Of a stretch of DNA of 64,000 bases, positions 8,888 to 16,694 are shown in pieces. The notes beneath the pieces are model-generated. The model made no database searches and was not told the origin of the DNA. It saw only the letters and a program-made list of their open reading frames with translations. Numbering within the stretch: the first letter of the stretch is position 1; each line of letters begins with the position of its first letter. The translations under genes were made by a program, and so were the position numbers. The DNA comes from Pelagirhabdus alkalitolerans. Its GTDB lineage: Bacteria > Bacillota > Bacilli > Bacillales > Amphibacillaceae. The stretch spans positions 248,001 through 312,000 of the forward strand of contig NZ_FMYI01000003.1 of the NCBI RefSeq assembly GCF_900096905.1. Reading direction: 5' to 3'.

Positions 8888-10195
8888 ATGGAAAACCATC
8901 AATTTAAAGAATACAATTTACAACCATGGATACACGATGTGATCAAACGTCTTGAGTTTAAAAATCCTACACCGATTCAACAAAAAGTGATTCCAGCTAT
9001 ACTACGTCATGAAAGTGTTATTGGCCAATCTCATACAGGTAGTGGAAAGACACATGCGTTTTTAATTCCATTATTTAATCAAATTGACCCTGCAAAAGAT
9101 GAAGTTCAAGCCGTTATTACATCACCGACACGTGAATTAGCGACTCAAATTTTTGAAGAAGTCAAGAAAATGATTGCTTATCAAGACGAAAAAGATCAGG
9201 TCAGTGCTAAACTTCTTATAGGAGGAACGGACAAGCAGCGGTCTGTTGCAAAACTTACCACACAACCTCAAATTATCGTGGCGACACCAGGTCGACTTTT
9301 AGACCTAGTAAAAGAAGAAGCCATTAACCTATATACAGCCAAATCATTTGTCATTGATGAGGCAGACTTAATGTTAGACTTAGGTTTAATAGATGAAGTG
9401 GATCAAATGCTTGTGAGAAGTCATGAAGATATTCAAGTGCTTGTGTTTTCAGCAACCATACCCGAACGTTTACAGCCATTTTTGAAAAAATATTTGCAGA
9501 GTCCGACGCATGTTCATATTAAGGATCAATTACCAAAAGAGCTGATCGAGCATCGTTTGATACCCATTAGACATCGGGAACCTTCAGAAGTGATCAAACA
9601 AATTGCAACGGTTATTAACCCGTACCTAGCGATCATTTTTACTAACGGTAAAAAAGAAAGTGATGCACTTTATCAGAAGCTACTCGACCAAGGTTTATCA
9701 GTCGGTTTAATGCACGGTGGGTTAAAACCACGTGAGAGAAAACGTGTGTTAAAAGATATTCAAGCGTTAAAGTATCAATATATTGTAGCAACAGATTTAG
9801 CTGCTAGAGGCATTGATATTAAAGGGGTTAGTCATGTTATTAATGCTCAACTACCTAAAGAAGAAGAGTTTTACTTGCATCGAGTGGGTCGAACAGCTAG
9901 AGCAGGTATGAAAGGTACTGCGATTAACTTGTATCATGATGATGATCTTTCATTAATTCAAAAATTACATCAGAATGGTACTGAATTTGATACGTATGAT
10001 ATTACCAATGGACAGTGGAAAGAAATAAAACCATGGAATGAACGAGCGAAAAGAAAAAAACAAGGACATGATGTCGATAAAGAAGCGTGGAAAAAGGTTC
10101 GTAAGCCTAAAACAGTCAAGCCAGGTTATAAAAAGAAAATGAAACGTCAACAAGAAAAAATTAAAAAACAAATGAGCAGGAGAAATAAAAAATAG
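8888..10195 (+). CDS. cshB: DEAD-box RNA helicase CshB
   Basis: This ATP-dependent RNA helicase is expected to act in RNA turnover and cold adaptation. The 435-aa protein carries the full motif set: Q-motif region (KNPTPIQQKVIPAI), Walker A (SHTGSGKT), DEAD (VIDEADLMLD), SAT (VFSATIP) and motif VI (HRVGRTARAG). The C-terminal tail is strongly basic, rich in KK and KR, suited to RNA binding. ATG 8888 is preferred over ATG 8849 because TGAGGAGT lies directly before it and the length then equals B. subtilis CshB (YqfR). It lies 11 bases before nfo, the conserved yqfR-yqfS pair. Confidence 0.95.
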   Translation: MENHQFKEYNLQPWIHDVIKRLEFKNPTPIQQKVIPAILRHESVIGQSHTGSGKTHAFLIPLFNQIDPAKDEVQAVITSPTRELATQIFEEVKKMIAYQDEKDQVSAKLLIGGTDKQRSVAKLTTQPQIIVATPGRLLDLVKEEAINLYTAKSFVIDEADLMLDLGLIDEVDQMLVRSHEDIQVLVFSATIPERLQPFLKKYLQSPTHVHIKDQLPKELIEHRLIPIRHREPSEVIKQIATVINPYLAIIFTNGKKESDALYQKLLDQGLSVGLMHGGLKPRERKRVLKDIQALKYQYIVATDLAARGIDIKGVSHVINAQLPKEEEFYLHRVGRTARAGMKGTAINLYHDDDLSLIQKLHQNGTEFDTYDITNGQWKEIKPWNERAKRKKQGHDVDKEAWKKVRKPKTVKPGYKKKMKRQQEKIKKQMSRRNKK

Positions 10196-10206
10196 GGGTG
10201 ATTTAA

Positions 10207-11097
10207 ATGACATTAGGATCTCACGTTTCAATGAGTGGAAAAAAAATGCTCTTAGGTTCAAGTGAAGAGGCAACACAATATGGATCAACAGCCATGATGA
10301 TTTACACGGGTGCTCCACAAAATACACGAAGAAAAGCAATAGAAGACTTGAATATTGAAGCTGGAAAAGAGCACATGAAAGATCACGGTATTGAAGATTT
10401 AATTGTTCATGCGCCTTATATTATTAATCTAGGTAATACAACAAAACCGGAGACATTTGAACTTGCTGTATCATTTATGCAAAGTGAAATTGAACGAACA
10501 GCAGCTCTTGGTGCAAAGCAAATTGTACTCCATCCCGGTGCACATGTTGGTGCCGGTGCTGATAAAGGGATCAATAAAATTGTAGAAGGTTTAAATGAAG
10601 TGTTAAAAAAAGAACATGATGTCCAAATTGCTCTAGAAACAATGGCAGGAAAAGGGACAGAAATAGGACGGACTTTTGAAGAGTTGGCAAAAATTATTGC
10701 TGGTGTTGACCAAAGTGATAAATTATCTGTATGTTTAGATACATGCCATGTTCATGATGCAGGTTATGATATTGTTAATCACTTTGATGACGTATTGGAT
10801 GAATTTGATTCAATTGTAGGTTTGGAACGCTTAAAAGTCATTCATGTGAATGATAGTAAGAACGAAAAGGGTGCCCACAAAGACCGACATGAAAATATAG
10901 GATTTGGGTACATTGGATTTGATGCGTTAAATTATATTGTTCACCATCCAAAGTTAGCTCATTTACCAAAAATCCTTGAAACACCATATGTAGGTGAAGA
11001 TAAGAAGAACAAAAAACCACCTTATAAATTTGAGATCGACATGTTAAGAGCTCAAAAATTTGATCCGGATCTTAAAGAAAAAATAATGAATCAATAA
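10207..11097 (+). CDS. nfo: Endonuclease IV (AP endonuclease)
   Basis: Nfo cleaves DNA 5' of abasic sites during base-excision repair. The 296-aa TIM-barrel protein has the trinuclear zinc ligand motifs HPGAH, LETMAGKG, CLDTCHVHDAGYD, HVNDSK and DRHENIGFG in the expected order. The start ATG 10207 follows GGGGTGATTTAA. It is transcribed with cshB and is followed by a terminator shared with the convergent yqfT gene. Confidence 0.97.
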   Translation: MTLGSHVSMSGKKMLLGSSEEATQYGSTAMMIYTGAPQNTRRKAIEDLNIEAGKEHMKDHGIEDLIVHAPYIINLGNTTKPETFELAVSFMQSEIERTAALGAKQIVLHPGAHVGAGADKGINKIVEGLNEVLKKEHDVQIALETMAGKGTEIGRTFEELAKIIAGVDQSDKLSVCLDTCHVHDAGYDIVNHFDDVLDEFDSIVGLERLKVIHVNDSKNEKGAHKDRHENIGFGYIGFDALNYIVHHPKLAHLPKILETPYVGEDKKNKKPPYKFEIDMLRAQKFDPDLKEKIMNQ

Positions 11098-11108
11098 TAA
11101 AATTTTTA

Positions 11109-11153
11109 AAAAAACGCATGACCCTTCTATATTCGAAGGATCATGCGTTTTAA
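11109..11153. terminator. Bidirectional terminator between nfo and yqfT
   Basis: A near-perfect hairpin, AAAACGCATGA.CCTTC with GAAGGATCATGCGTTTT, has A- and T-runs on both sides. It can serve the convergent genes on either strand. Confidence 0.85.
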
Positions 11154-11160
11154 ATTTAGC

Positions 11161-11448
11161 TTATGATTTAAACCAACTTTCAGCCTGATAAAGATCAATG
11201 TATTCACGAAGTATTTGTTGTAATTTCAATGTTGTTTGTGGTGATGTTAGTCTTTCAATTTTTTCGAATAATTGTTGTAAATCACTTAAATTAAAGGGAT
11301 CAAAGTGAGGATCTTTTAAGTATACAAGAATTTGATGTGCTTGTTCATGTGAGAGTGAGATGGAGTACATGGATGCATATTCGAGCAATTCAAAAACGGT
11401 TAATTGCTTAATTTTTGATCGAATAACTTCTTTAAACATAAAATTCAT
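11161..11448 (-). CDS. yqfT: YqfT-like DUF2624 protein
   Basis: This small protein (95 aa) is all-helical by appearance and has no membrane segment. The pattern, with RSKIKQLTVFELLEYA then HEQAHQILVYLK and a C-terminal REYIDLYQ segment, is that of the DUF2624 family (B. subtilis YqfT), whose function is unknown. The ATG at 11448 is preceded by a perfect AGGAGG; the longer reading to 11490 lacks a site. In B. subtilis yqfT likewise follows nfo (yqfS), although there on the same strand. Confidence 0.75.
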   Translation of the reverse strand: MNFMFKEVIRSKIKQLTVFELLEYASMYSISLSHEQAHQILVYLKDPHFDPFNLSDLQQLFEKIERLTSPQTTLKLQQILREYIDLYQAESWFKS

Positions 11449-11628
11449 ACTATTCCTCCTATTCAATAATGAATACGCTTTAAAACCCAATAAAATACAT
11501 ATAATAACTATATAAAGATATAAATGGTAATTAAAACCAATCTCGAACGTTTATAGTTGCATTTGAAAATAATATCAGTTAGGATAGCGACTTGTAGTCA
11601 TAATGATTACAAGAAAGGAATGATGAAC

Positions 11629-12321
11629 ATGCAACAAAATCAATTTATGAGCATTATGGGTATTGTCCTAACAGCTATTATTTTCTTTACTATTCATATA
11701 CAAGACCCATCACTTGTACAAGCACAAGATGAGGACGAGATACAATTAATTGCTCAAAATAAAGAAACGACTGACCGGTTTGATGAGCAAACGATCAAAG
11801 AGAGTGACACACTTCTAACACCATTTAACTGGGATAATGTAGAAGAGGCTGCAAACGAGATGGTCGAAGACAGCAATGGGGAATTTAAAAAATCATGGGC
11901 CGTTTATTTAATCAATGAAGCAAATGCCTATGATATCGATCCATTTTTAGTTTATGAACTCTTAAAAGTTGAAACAGGTCATACATTCAACCCAGATTTA
12001 GTTGGACCAGAAACGCAGTATGGTCATGCTTATGGCTTAGCGCAATTTATGACAAACACAGCGCCGTGGATCGCTGATATGGCTAATTTACCATATAGCT
12101 TTGAGTTGTTGTTCGACCCTTACTATTCAATGGAACTCTCTGTTGTTTATCTCGATTATTTATATGACGAATATAATAATTGGGATGAAGCATTGACTGC
12201 TTATCATCGCGGGATGTCTGGCATGGAGACCTATAAGAGTCAAAACGGCACAGCTAGAAGTGAATATGCAGAGGTTATCCAAACAAATGCCGAAGAGCAC
12301 TATGTTGCAACAAGTGATTAA
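11629..12321 (+). CDS. Secreted lytic transglycosylase (SLT domain)
   Basis: This is a predicted exported peptidoglycan-cleaving enzyme of about 230 aa. A short hydrophobic signal or anchor (FMSIMGIVLTAIIFFTIHI) is followed by a polar stretch. An SLT/lysozyme-like domain covers roughly residues 95-210, with the catalytic glutamate in LLKVETGHTFNP, the helix motif GHAYGLAQFM and the C-terminal LTAYHRG. The ATG at 11629 follows AAGAAAGGAATG; nearby in-frame ATGs at 11620 and 11623 are possible. It is monocistronic with its own terminator. The exact physiological role (spore or growth autolysin) cannot be told from sequence. Confidence 0.85.
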   Translation: MQQNQFMSIMGIVLTAIIFFTIHIQDPSLVQAQDEDEIQLIAQNKETTDRFDEQTIKESDTLLTPFNWDNVEEAANEMVEDSNGEFKKSWAVYLINEANAYDIDPFLVYELLKVETGHTFNPDLVGPETQYGHAYGLAQFMTNTAPWIADMANLPYSFELLFDPYYSMELSVVYLDYLYDEYNNWDEALTAYHRGMSGMETYKSQNGTARSEYAEVIQTNAEEHYVATSD

Positions 12322-12338
12322 TTAAAAAAGTTTTAGCG

Positions 12339-12371
12339 AAAACTCGTATCTATAATAGATGCGAGTTTTTT
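12339..12371. terminator. Terminator after the lytic transglycosylase
   Basis: The hairpin AAAACTCG.ATCTA / TAGAT.CGAGTTTT ends in TTTTTT. It lies between convergent genes and could act for both. Confidence 0.8.
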
Positions 12372-12377
12372 AATATT

Positions 12378-12683
12378 TTATTGCTCATCATATTTTGGCC
12401 ATAAATAGTGATCCCCTATGTTTAATTCGTTATGATTGGCTTTTGGATTTAAAGCATAGAAGTCTAATAATGCCTGCTCCATATCGATCGTTTTTCTATT
12501 ATTTATTTTAAACACAACCGCTTGAAACGTATCATGAGGTTCAATTCGATAAGATTTCACTTGAAAGCTTTGTGTGAGTTGATCATAATGAGAGTAAGTA
12601 GGTTGGATATTAGAAGTTTCAACATCTTTTGATAGGTCAATTAATAAACTGAATATGAACAGTATCAATATAAATTTAAACAA
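12378..12683 (-). CDS. yqfZ: YqfZ-like membrane-anchored protein with a LysM-like segment
   Basis: This 101-aa protein has one N-terminal membrane segment (FKFILILFIFSLLIDL). Its C-terminal half resembles a LysM fold: YRIEPHDTFQAVVFKINN at the start and NPKANHNELNIGDHYLWP at the end, as in small proteins such as B. subtilis YqfZ. It may bind peptidoglycan outside the membrane. The start is a TTG at 12683 with a GAGTGATC site at long spacing, so the N-terminus is uncertain. In B. subtilis yqfZ neighbours ispG (yqfY); ispG is not present here. Confidence 0.6.
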   Translation of the reverse strand: MFKFILILFIFSLLIDLSKDVETSNIQPTYSHYDQLTQSFQVKSYRIEPHDTFQAVVFKINNRKTIDMEQALLDFYALNPKANHNELNIGDHYLWPKYDEQ

Positions 12684-12742
12684 AGTTGATCACTCGCTTT
12701 AATGCTCTAGTTATATAAGTTTATACAAAAAGGGGAATCATT

Positions 12743-13375
12743 ATGATGAATGTTTTGGCTTTTGATGGATTAAGTTTTATCTTGGTTGGACTTGCGAGTC
12801 TGTTTTTGATCGGAGAATTACTAGTTAAAGCAAGAGGCGGATTTTTTGTTCTAGGCTTTATATTCATAACATTATATTTCATGATTTATTTAGACCCGTC
12901 TATGGTATTAACGATGTCAATTATTTATTTTTTAGGTGTCATCTTAATTTTTGTAGATGGCCAATTTATAAATGAAGGCTTTCTTGCTGGAATTGGTGGA
13001 CTCCTCATGATTATTTCTGTTGGACTCAGCTCACCAAATTGGGTCGTTGGTTTGTATGCCATTATTGGTGTAGTGATTGGAGGGGCTTTGTCATTTCTTT
13101 GGTTGAAATGGCTACCTAAGCGAAATATGTGGACGAAGATCACTTTGGTGGATTCATTAACAGACGATTTAGGCTATAGCTCAATGAATGTTAGTTATAA
13201 AGGCTTGATTGGTGAAGAAGGGGTATGTATAACCGATATGCGCCCCATTGGCACGATAAAAGTAAAAGGCAATCAATACAGCGCTATTTCAAATGGACAT
13301 TGGATAAAGAAAGATACGACGATTGTAGTAAAGCAAGTAGATGGGACACGTATCCTTGTTGAGCCGGCTGAGTGA
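12743..13375 (+). CDS. NfeD-like membrane protein
   Basis: The 210-aa protein has four or five membrane segments in its first 125 residues. A soluble C-terminal beta-rich domain of about 70 residues (YKGLIGEEGVCITDMRPIG then a C-terminal IVVKQVDGTRILVEP) is the OB-fold typical of NfeD proteins. NfeD proteins usually accompany flotillin- or stomatin-like proteins or a ClpP-like protease in the membrane; no such partner is adjacent here. The start ATG 12743 follows AAAGGGGAA; ATG 12746 is equally possible. Confidence 0.8.
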   Translation: MMNVLAFDGLSFILVGLASLFLIGELLVKARGGFFVLGFIFITLYFMIYLDPSMVLTMSIIYFLGVILIFVDGQFINEGFLAGIGGLLMIISVGLSSPNWVVGLYAIIGVVIGGALSFLWLKWLPKRNMWTKITLVDSLTDDLGYSSMNVSYKGLIGEEGVCITDMRPIGTIKVKGNQYSAISNGHWIKKDTTIVVKQVDGTRILVEPAE

Positions 13376-13402
13376 CAGCAACAAAGGAGAAATTAAGAAG
13401 AG

Positions 13403-13419
13403 TGTAAATTTAGTGTAAA
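13403..13419 (-). promoter_or_regulatory. Candidate PhoP (Pho box) direct repeat
   Basis: TGTAAA at 13403-13408 and again at 13414-13419 are separated by exactly 5 bases. Read on the minus strand this is TTTACA-N5-TTTACA, the PhoP box arrangement of Bacillus. A further TTTACA stands at 13436-13441 on the plus strand. The site lies just upstream of the Na/Pi cotransporter gene, which fits phosphate control. Confidence 0.5.
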
Positions 13420-13520
13420 TTTTAGTCGAATTCTCTTTACATTTAGCAAGTAAATCATTAATAATGAGAAAGGATTGTTTTTTAGAGACATATATTTTAA
13501 ATGTGAAGGGATGAGAATCC

Positions 13521-15167
13521 ATGGAAATTGAGATCCAAAATGTGTTATTTGAATTCTTTGGAGGCCTCGGTATATTTTTATTAGGTATAAAATATATGGG
13601 GGATGGACTTCAAAAAACAGCAGGAGACAGACTAAAGGATTTATTAGATAAATTTACAAGTAATCCTTTTATGGGTGTATTATCGGGGATTATTGTCACA
13701 ATCTTGTTGCAAACAAGTACTGGTACAACCGTCCTTGCAGTCGGTTTAGTTAATGCTGGCTTTATGACGTTAAGACAATCAATCGGTGTTATTATGGGTG
13801 CTAACGTCGGGACAACGTTCACTGCATTCATTATTGGTATCAAGATTGAAGAATATGCTTTGCCCATTGTCGCTGTTGGTGCTTTAATGCTCTTTTTCTT
13901 TAAGAATCAAAAATTACTTAATTATGGTCAGACAATATTCGGTTTTGGTGCCCTTTTCTTAGGCCTGGATCTAATGGGTAGTGGGCTTTATCCGCTCCGC
14001 TATTTACAAGCCTTTCAAGATTTGATGGTTCAATTATCTGACCAGCCATTACTAGGTGTCATGATTGGAGCCTTGTTTACATTCCTTGTACAAAGCTCAA
14101 GTGGTACCATTGGTATTTTGCAAAATTTATATGGCCAAGGAGCTATGGAATTACAAGAAGCGATGCCGATTTTATTTGGTAACAACATAGGTACGACCAT
14201 TACAGCTATTATCGCATCAATTGGTGCAAGTATTGCTGCTAGACGTGCCGCTTTAACACACGTAATTTTTAATTTAACGGGCGCGATTATTATTATTTTA
14301 TTATTAAGACCCTATACAGCACTTATTGCTATGATTCAAGAATCTCTTGGTCTAAATGCGGAAATGACCGTTGCGTTTGCCCACGGTATTTTTAACGTGG
14401 CAAACTTGATTATTTCATTCCCATTCATTGGTTTATTAGCATACTTAGTTACGAAGCTAATTCCTGGTGAGGATTCTGCTATTGAATTTAAACCGACACA
14501 TTTAGATCCTATTTTCATAAAACAATCACCAGCAGTAGCTCTTGATCAAGCTAGAGAAGAGATTATTCGAATGGGCGATTATGCTTATCGTGGTTTAACT
14601 GAGACAGCTCTGTTTTTAAACAATCATGAAACAAAACACTCAGATAATGCATTTCAACTTGAGAATGCATTAAACAAATTGGATAGAGAAATTACAGATT
14701 ACTTAGTTCATTTATCAGTTTCTCAATTATCAGATGCAGACAGCGAGAGACATACAGCGATGATGGATGCTGTTCGTGATATAGAGAGAATTGGCGATCA
14801 CTTTGAAAATATAATTGAACTGATTCAATTTAAAATTTCAAGCAAGATCGTATTAACAGATGATGCGAAACAAGATTTAAATCATATGATTGAATTAACA
14901 AACAGTACGGTTAAAAAAGCCGTGGAAGCTTTATCCACAATGAATCGTGAAGATGCGTTGGAAGTAGTAAAACTTGAGAATAATATTGATCGATTGGAAA
15001 AGAAATATCGTAAAAGTCATATTATTCGTTTGAATGAAGGGAAATGTTCTGGTTCATCTGGTATTGTCTATGTTGATATTTTAAGTAACTTAGAACGTAT
15101 TGGTGACCATGCGTTAAATATCGCAGAAGAAGTGCTAGGAGAGAAAATACCAGAAACAGTGCATTAG
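13521..15167 (+). CDS. Na/Pi cotransporter family protein with PhoU-like domain
   Basis: This is a predicted sodium-dependent phosphate transporter of the NptA/PNaS family (548 aa). The membrane domain spans about residues 1-310 and has the inverted-repeat QSSS-type motifs characteristic of the family: LLQTSTGTT near residue 65, with its counterpart LVQSSSGTIG near residue 190, and GANVGTTFTA matched by GNNIGTTITA. The C-terminal 200 residues form a PhoU-like helical bundle with two repeats, MMDAVRDIERIGDHFENI and YVDILSNLERIGDHALNI. It starts at ATG 13521 after AAGGGATGAG and is monocistronic. The upstream Pho-box-like repeat suggests induction by phosphate starvation. Confidence 0.93.
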   Translation: MEIEIQNVLFEFFGGLGIFLLGIKYMGDGLQKTAGDRLKDLLDKFTSNPFMGVLSGIIVTILLQTSTGTTVLAVGLVNAGFMTLRQSIGVIMGANVGTTFTAFIIGIKIEEYALPIVAVGALMLFFFKNQKLLNYGQTIFGFGALFLGLDLMGSGLYPLRYLQAFQDLMVQLSDQPLLGVMIGALFTFLVQSSSGTIGILQNLYGQGAMELQEAMPILFGNNIGTTITAIIASIGASIAARRAALTHVIFNLTGAIIIILLLRPYTALIAMIQESLGLNAEMTVAFAHGIFNVANLIISFPFIGLLAYLVTKLIPGEDSAIEFKPTHLDPIFIKQSPAVALDQAREEIIRMGDYAYRGLTETALFLNNHETKHSDNAFQLENALNKLDREITDYLVHLSVSQLSDADSERHTAMMDAVRDIERIGDHFENIIELIQFKISSKIVLTDDAKQDLNHMIELTNSTVKKAVEALSTMNREDALEVVKLENNIDRLEKKYRKSHIIRLNEGKCSGSSGIVYVDILSNLERIGDHALNIAEEVLGEKIPETVH

Positions 15168-15178
15168 GACAAGGTTTA

Positions 15179-15216
15179 AGTAGCAAAGTGAATGTGTTTA
15201 TTCATTTTGCTACTTT
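15179..15216 (+). terminator. Terminator after the Na/Pi cotransporter
   Basis: The hairpin GTAGCAAA.TGAAT / ATTCATTTTGCTAC ends in a short, impure T-run (TTTCTAT). Confidence 0.65.
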
Positions 15217-15280
15217 CTATTGATTGTTTATGATAAACATGCTATATTAATTAAGGCGTTGATGAAGTGAAAAAAATGTA

Positions 15281-15309
15281 TTGACGAACTTTTCAAATCG
15301 TGGTATATT
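15281..15309 (+). promoter_or_regulatory. Sigma-A promoter of the tRNA cluster
   Basis: TTGACG (15281-15286) and TATATT (15304-15309) are separated by the ideal 17 bases. The promoter lies about 53 bases upstream of the first tRNA gene, so it probably drives all six tRNAs. Confidence 0.8.
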
Positions 15310-15361
15310 ATTAAACGTCGCTGAACTTAGTTCGGCACACACACGATACATTGTTAATTAT

Positions 15362-15436
15362 TCCACAGTAGCTCAGTGGTAGAGCTATCGGCTGTTAACC
15401 GATCGGTCGTAGGTTCGAATCCTACCTGTGGAGCCA
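15362..15436 (+). tRNA. tRNA-Asn (GTT)
   Basis: A full cloverleaf is present with acceptor TCCACAG/CTGTGGA, a GTT anticodon in the loop CTGTTAA, and a TTCGAAT T-loop. The discriminator is G and CCA is encoded. Confidence 0.96.
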
Positions 15437-15442
15437 TATTGT

Positions 15443-15519
15443 GGCGGCGTAGCTCAGCTGGCGAGAGCGTACGGTTCATACCCGTGAGGTCGTGGGTTCG
15501 ATCCCCTCCGCCGCTACCA
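15443..15519 (+). tRNA. tRNA-Met (CAT), elongator
   Basis: The cloverleaf has acceptor GGCGGCG/CGCCGCT, anticodon CAT in TTCATAC, T-loop TTCGATC and encoded CCA. The body closely resembles the elongator tRNA-Met of B. subtilis. It lacks the three consecutive G:C pairs in the anticodon stem expected of the initiator. Confidence 0.93.
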
Positions 15520-15535
15520 TTTACATAAAGAATAT

Positions 15536-15612
15536 GGCGGTCGTGGTGAAGTGGTTAACACATCGGATTGTGGTTCCGACATTCGTGGGTTCGATCCCCA
15601 CCGGTCGCCCCA
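15536..15612 (+). tRNA. tRNA-His (GTG)
   Basis: The anticodon GTG sits in loop TTGTGGT. The extra 5' G (G-1) at 15536 faces C73, the identity pair of tRNA-His. CCA is encoded. Confidence 0.95.
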
Positions 15613-15619
15613 TGCGCGC

Positions 15620-15696
15620 GGACCCTTAGCTCAGTTGGTTAGAGCTATCGGCTCATAACCGATCGGTCGCAGGTTCGAATCCTGCAGGGTCCACCA
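15620..15696 (+). tRNA. tRNA-Ile2 (CAT, lysidine-modified)
   Basis: The anticodon is CAT, but the body (acceptor GGACCCT/AGGGTCC, discriminator A) matches the tRNA-Ile2 type of Bacillus rather than a methionine tRNA. C34 of this tRNA is converted to lysidine by TilS so that it reads AUA. CCA is encoded. Assignment over tRNA-Met rests on similarity recalled from B. subtilis. Confidence 0.85.
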
Positions 15697-15721
15697 TTTC
15701 ATAAATTATATTTTTTCATGC

Positions 15722-15814
15722 GGAGGAATACCCAAGTCTGGCTGAAGGGATCGGTCTTGAAAACCGACAGGGGCTTCATCGCCCGCGGGGGTTCGAATCC
15801 CTCTTCCTCCTCCA
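15722..15814 (+). tRNA. tRNA-Ser (TGA)
   Basis: The gene is 93 nt with the long variable arm of class II tRNAs, anticodon TGA in CTTGAAA, and acceptor GGAGGAA/TTCCTCC with encoded CCA. The discriminator base is T, where serine tRNAs usually carry G. Confidence 0.93.
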
Positions 15815-15838
15815 TTTTATTTCCAACTACATAGGTAT

Positions 15839-15911
15839 GGCTTGGTAGCTCAGTCGGTAGAGCAACGGATTGAAGCTCCGTGTGTCGGCGGTTCGATTCC
15901 GTCTCAAGCCA
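15839..15911 (+). tRNA. tRNA-Phe (GAA), no encoded CCA
   Basis: Acceptor GGCTTGG/TCAAGCC and anticodon GAA fit tRNA-Phe. Two oddities stand out. The loop reads TTGAAGC, giving G37 and C38 where Bacillus has A37. The 3' end reads CTA instead of CCA, so CCA must be added enzymatically. It is the last gene of the cluster. Confidence 0.9.
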
Positions 15912-15918
15912 CTAAAGT

Positions 15919-15953
15919 AAAACCATCAGGTGCAATGCATCTGATGGTTTTTA
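15919..15953 (+). terminator. Terminator of the tRNA cluster
   Basis: AAAACCATCAG.TGC / GCA.CTGATGGTTTT forms a strong hairpin followed by T residues, directly after tRNA-Phe. Confidence 0.85.
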
Positions 15954-16025
15954 CTTTTGTCTATGTTTAATGTTTTATAATAACAGGTAAACTATAACAA
16001 ACAGATTAATATAGGGAGTGTTTTT

Positions 16026-16520
16026 ATGGACAAACCTGTTCATTTAGATCAAGTTAAAGAGCTTTTACTGACAAGAAAAAAAGACTTAATGGCAAGCAAA
16101 AGTCAACAATCAAATTTAGATACGACAACTGAATTATCTGATTATGATAATCACCCAGGTGATCTTGGTACAGAATTACATGAGCGTGATAAATCACAGG
16201 TATTATCAGAGTACGAAGAAAAAGAATTAGAGGATATTAAAATTGCGTTAAAACGAATCACCGAAGGTACACATGGGTATTGTGATGAATGCTCTAAATT
16301 AATTAATCGTGAACGCATGTTGGCCGTACCAACAACTCGTTATTGCATTGAACATGCAAAAGAACAGCAAAATCAAGTATCAGAAGATCAACAATCCATG
16401 AGCTCATTAGAAATGGATGATACAGATACGTGGAAAACCGTTGAAGAATATGGGTCATCAGAACACAACACAAAGCTGAATGAAAATCAGCGAAAAGTAA
16501 ATGGTGATTCATTATCATAA
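16026..16520 (+). CDS. DksA/TraR-type zinc-finger protein (YteA/YocK-like)
   Basis: This 164-aa protein belongs to the TraR/DksA family found in Bacillus as YteA, YocK and YlyA. The N-terminal half is a helical hairpin (EYEEKELEDIKIALKRI). A zinc-finger segment at about residues 88-115 starts with YCDEC and ends with YCIEH, so the last ligand position has His instead of Cys. Family members act on RNA polymerase or in sporulation; the exact role here is not known. The C-terminal 45 residues are polar, with a DTWKTVEEYGSS motif seen in YteA relatives. Start ATG 16026 follows ATAGGGAGTG. Confidence 0.85.
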   Translation: MDKPVHLDQVKELLLTRKKDLMASKSQQSNLDTTTELSDYDNHPGDLGTELHERDKSQVLSEYEEKELEDIKIALKRITEGTHGYCDECSKLINRERMLAVPTTRYCIEHAKEQQNQVSEDQQSMSSLEMDDTDTWKTVEEYGSSEHNTKLNENQRKVNGDSLS

Positions 16521-16629
16521 ATGGGTTTAACATGTTTCATTTTAGTGAATAGTATCTTTAAGTAGGGGTTCAAATAGAAAGAGCAAATTGTTTGAAACTG
16601 AGATATGAATTTGTTAAAGTAAAGATGGT

Positions 16630-16660
16630 TGAGAAAGTGAACATTTTGTGAACTTTCTCA
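16630..16660. repeat. Inverted repeat upstream of sodA
   Basis: Perfect 9-base arms, TGAGAAAGT and ACTTTCTCA, enclose a 13-base loop. Within it GTGAAC occurs twice with 5 bases between. The element is 34 bases before the sodA start and is followed by A residues, not T, so it is not a normal plus-strand terminator. It may be an operator or a 5' UTR hairpin. Confidence 0.5.
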
Positions 16661-16694
16661 AAAAAAGATTAAAAATTTTAAGGAGGCAATACTT

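Noticed and set aside
13610..13867. Minus-strand ORFs inside long genes (for example 13610-13867, 22608-22910, 35478-35825, 56590-56883)
   Set aside because: They are antisense or alternative-frame shadows of well-supported genes, with no ribosome binding sites or recognisable products.
15620..15696. Second tRNA-Met
   Set aside because: The anticodon is CAT, but acceptor and body match tRNA-Ile2, the TilS substrate.
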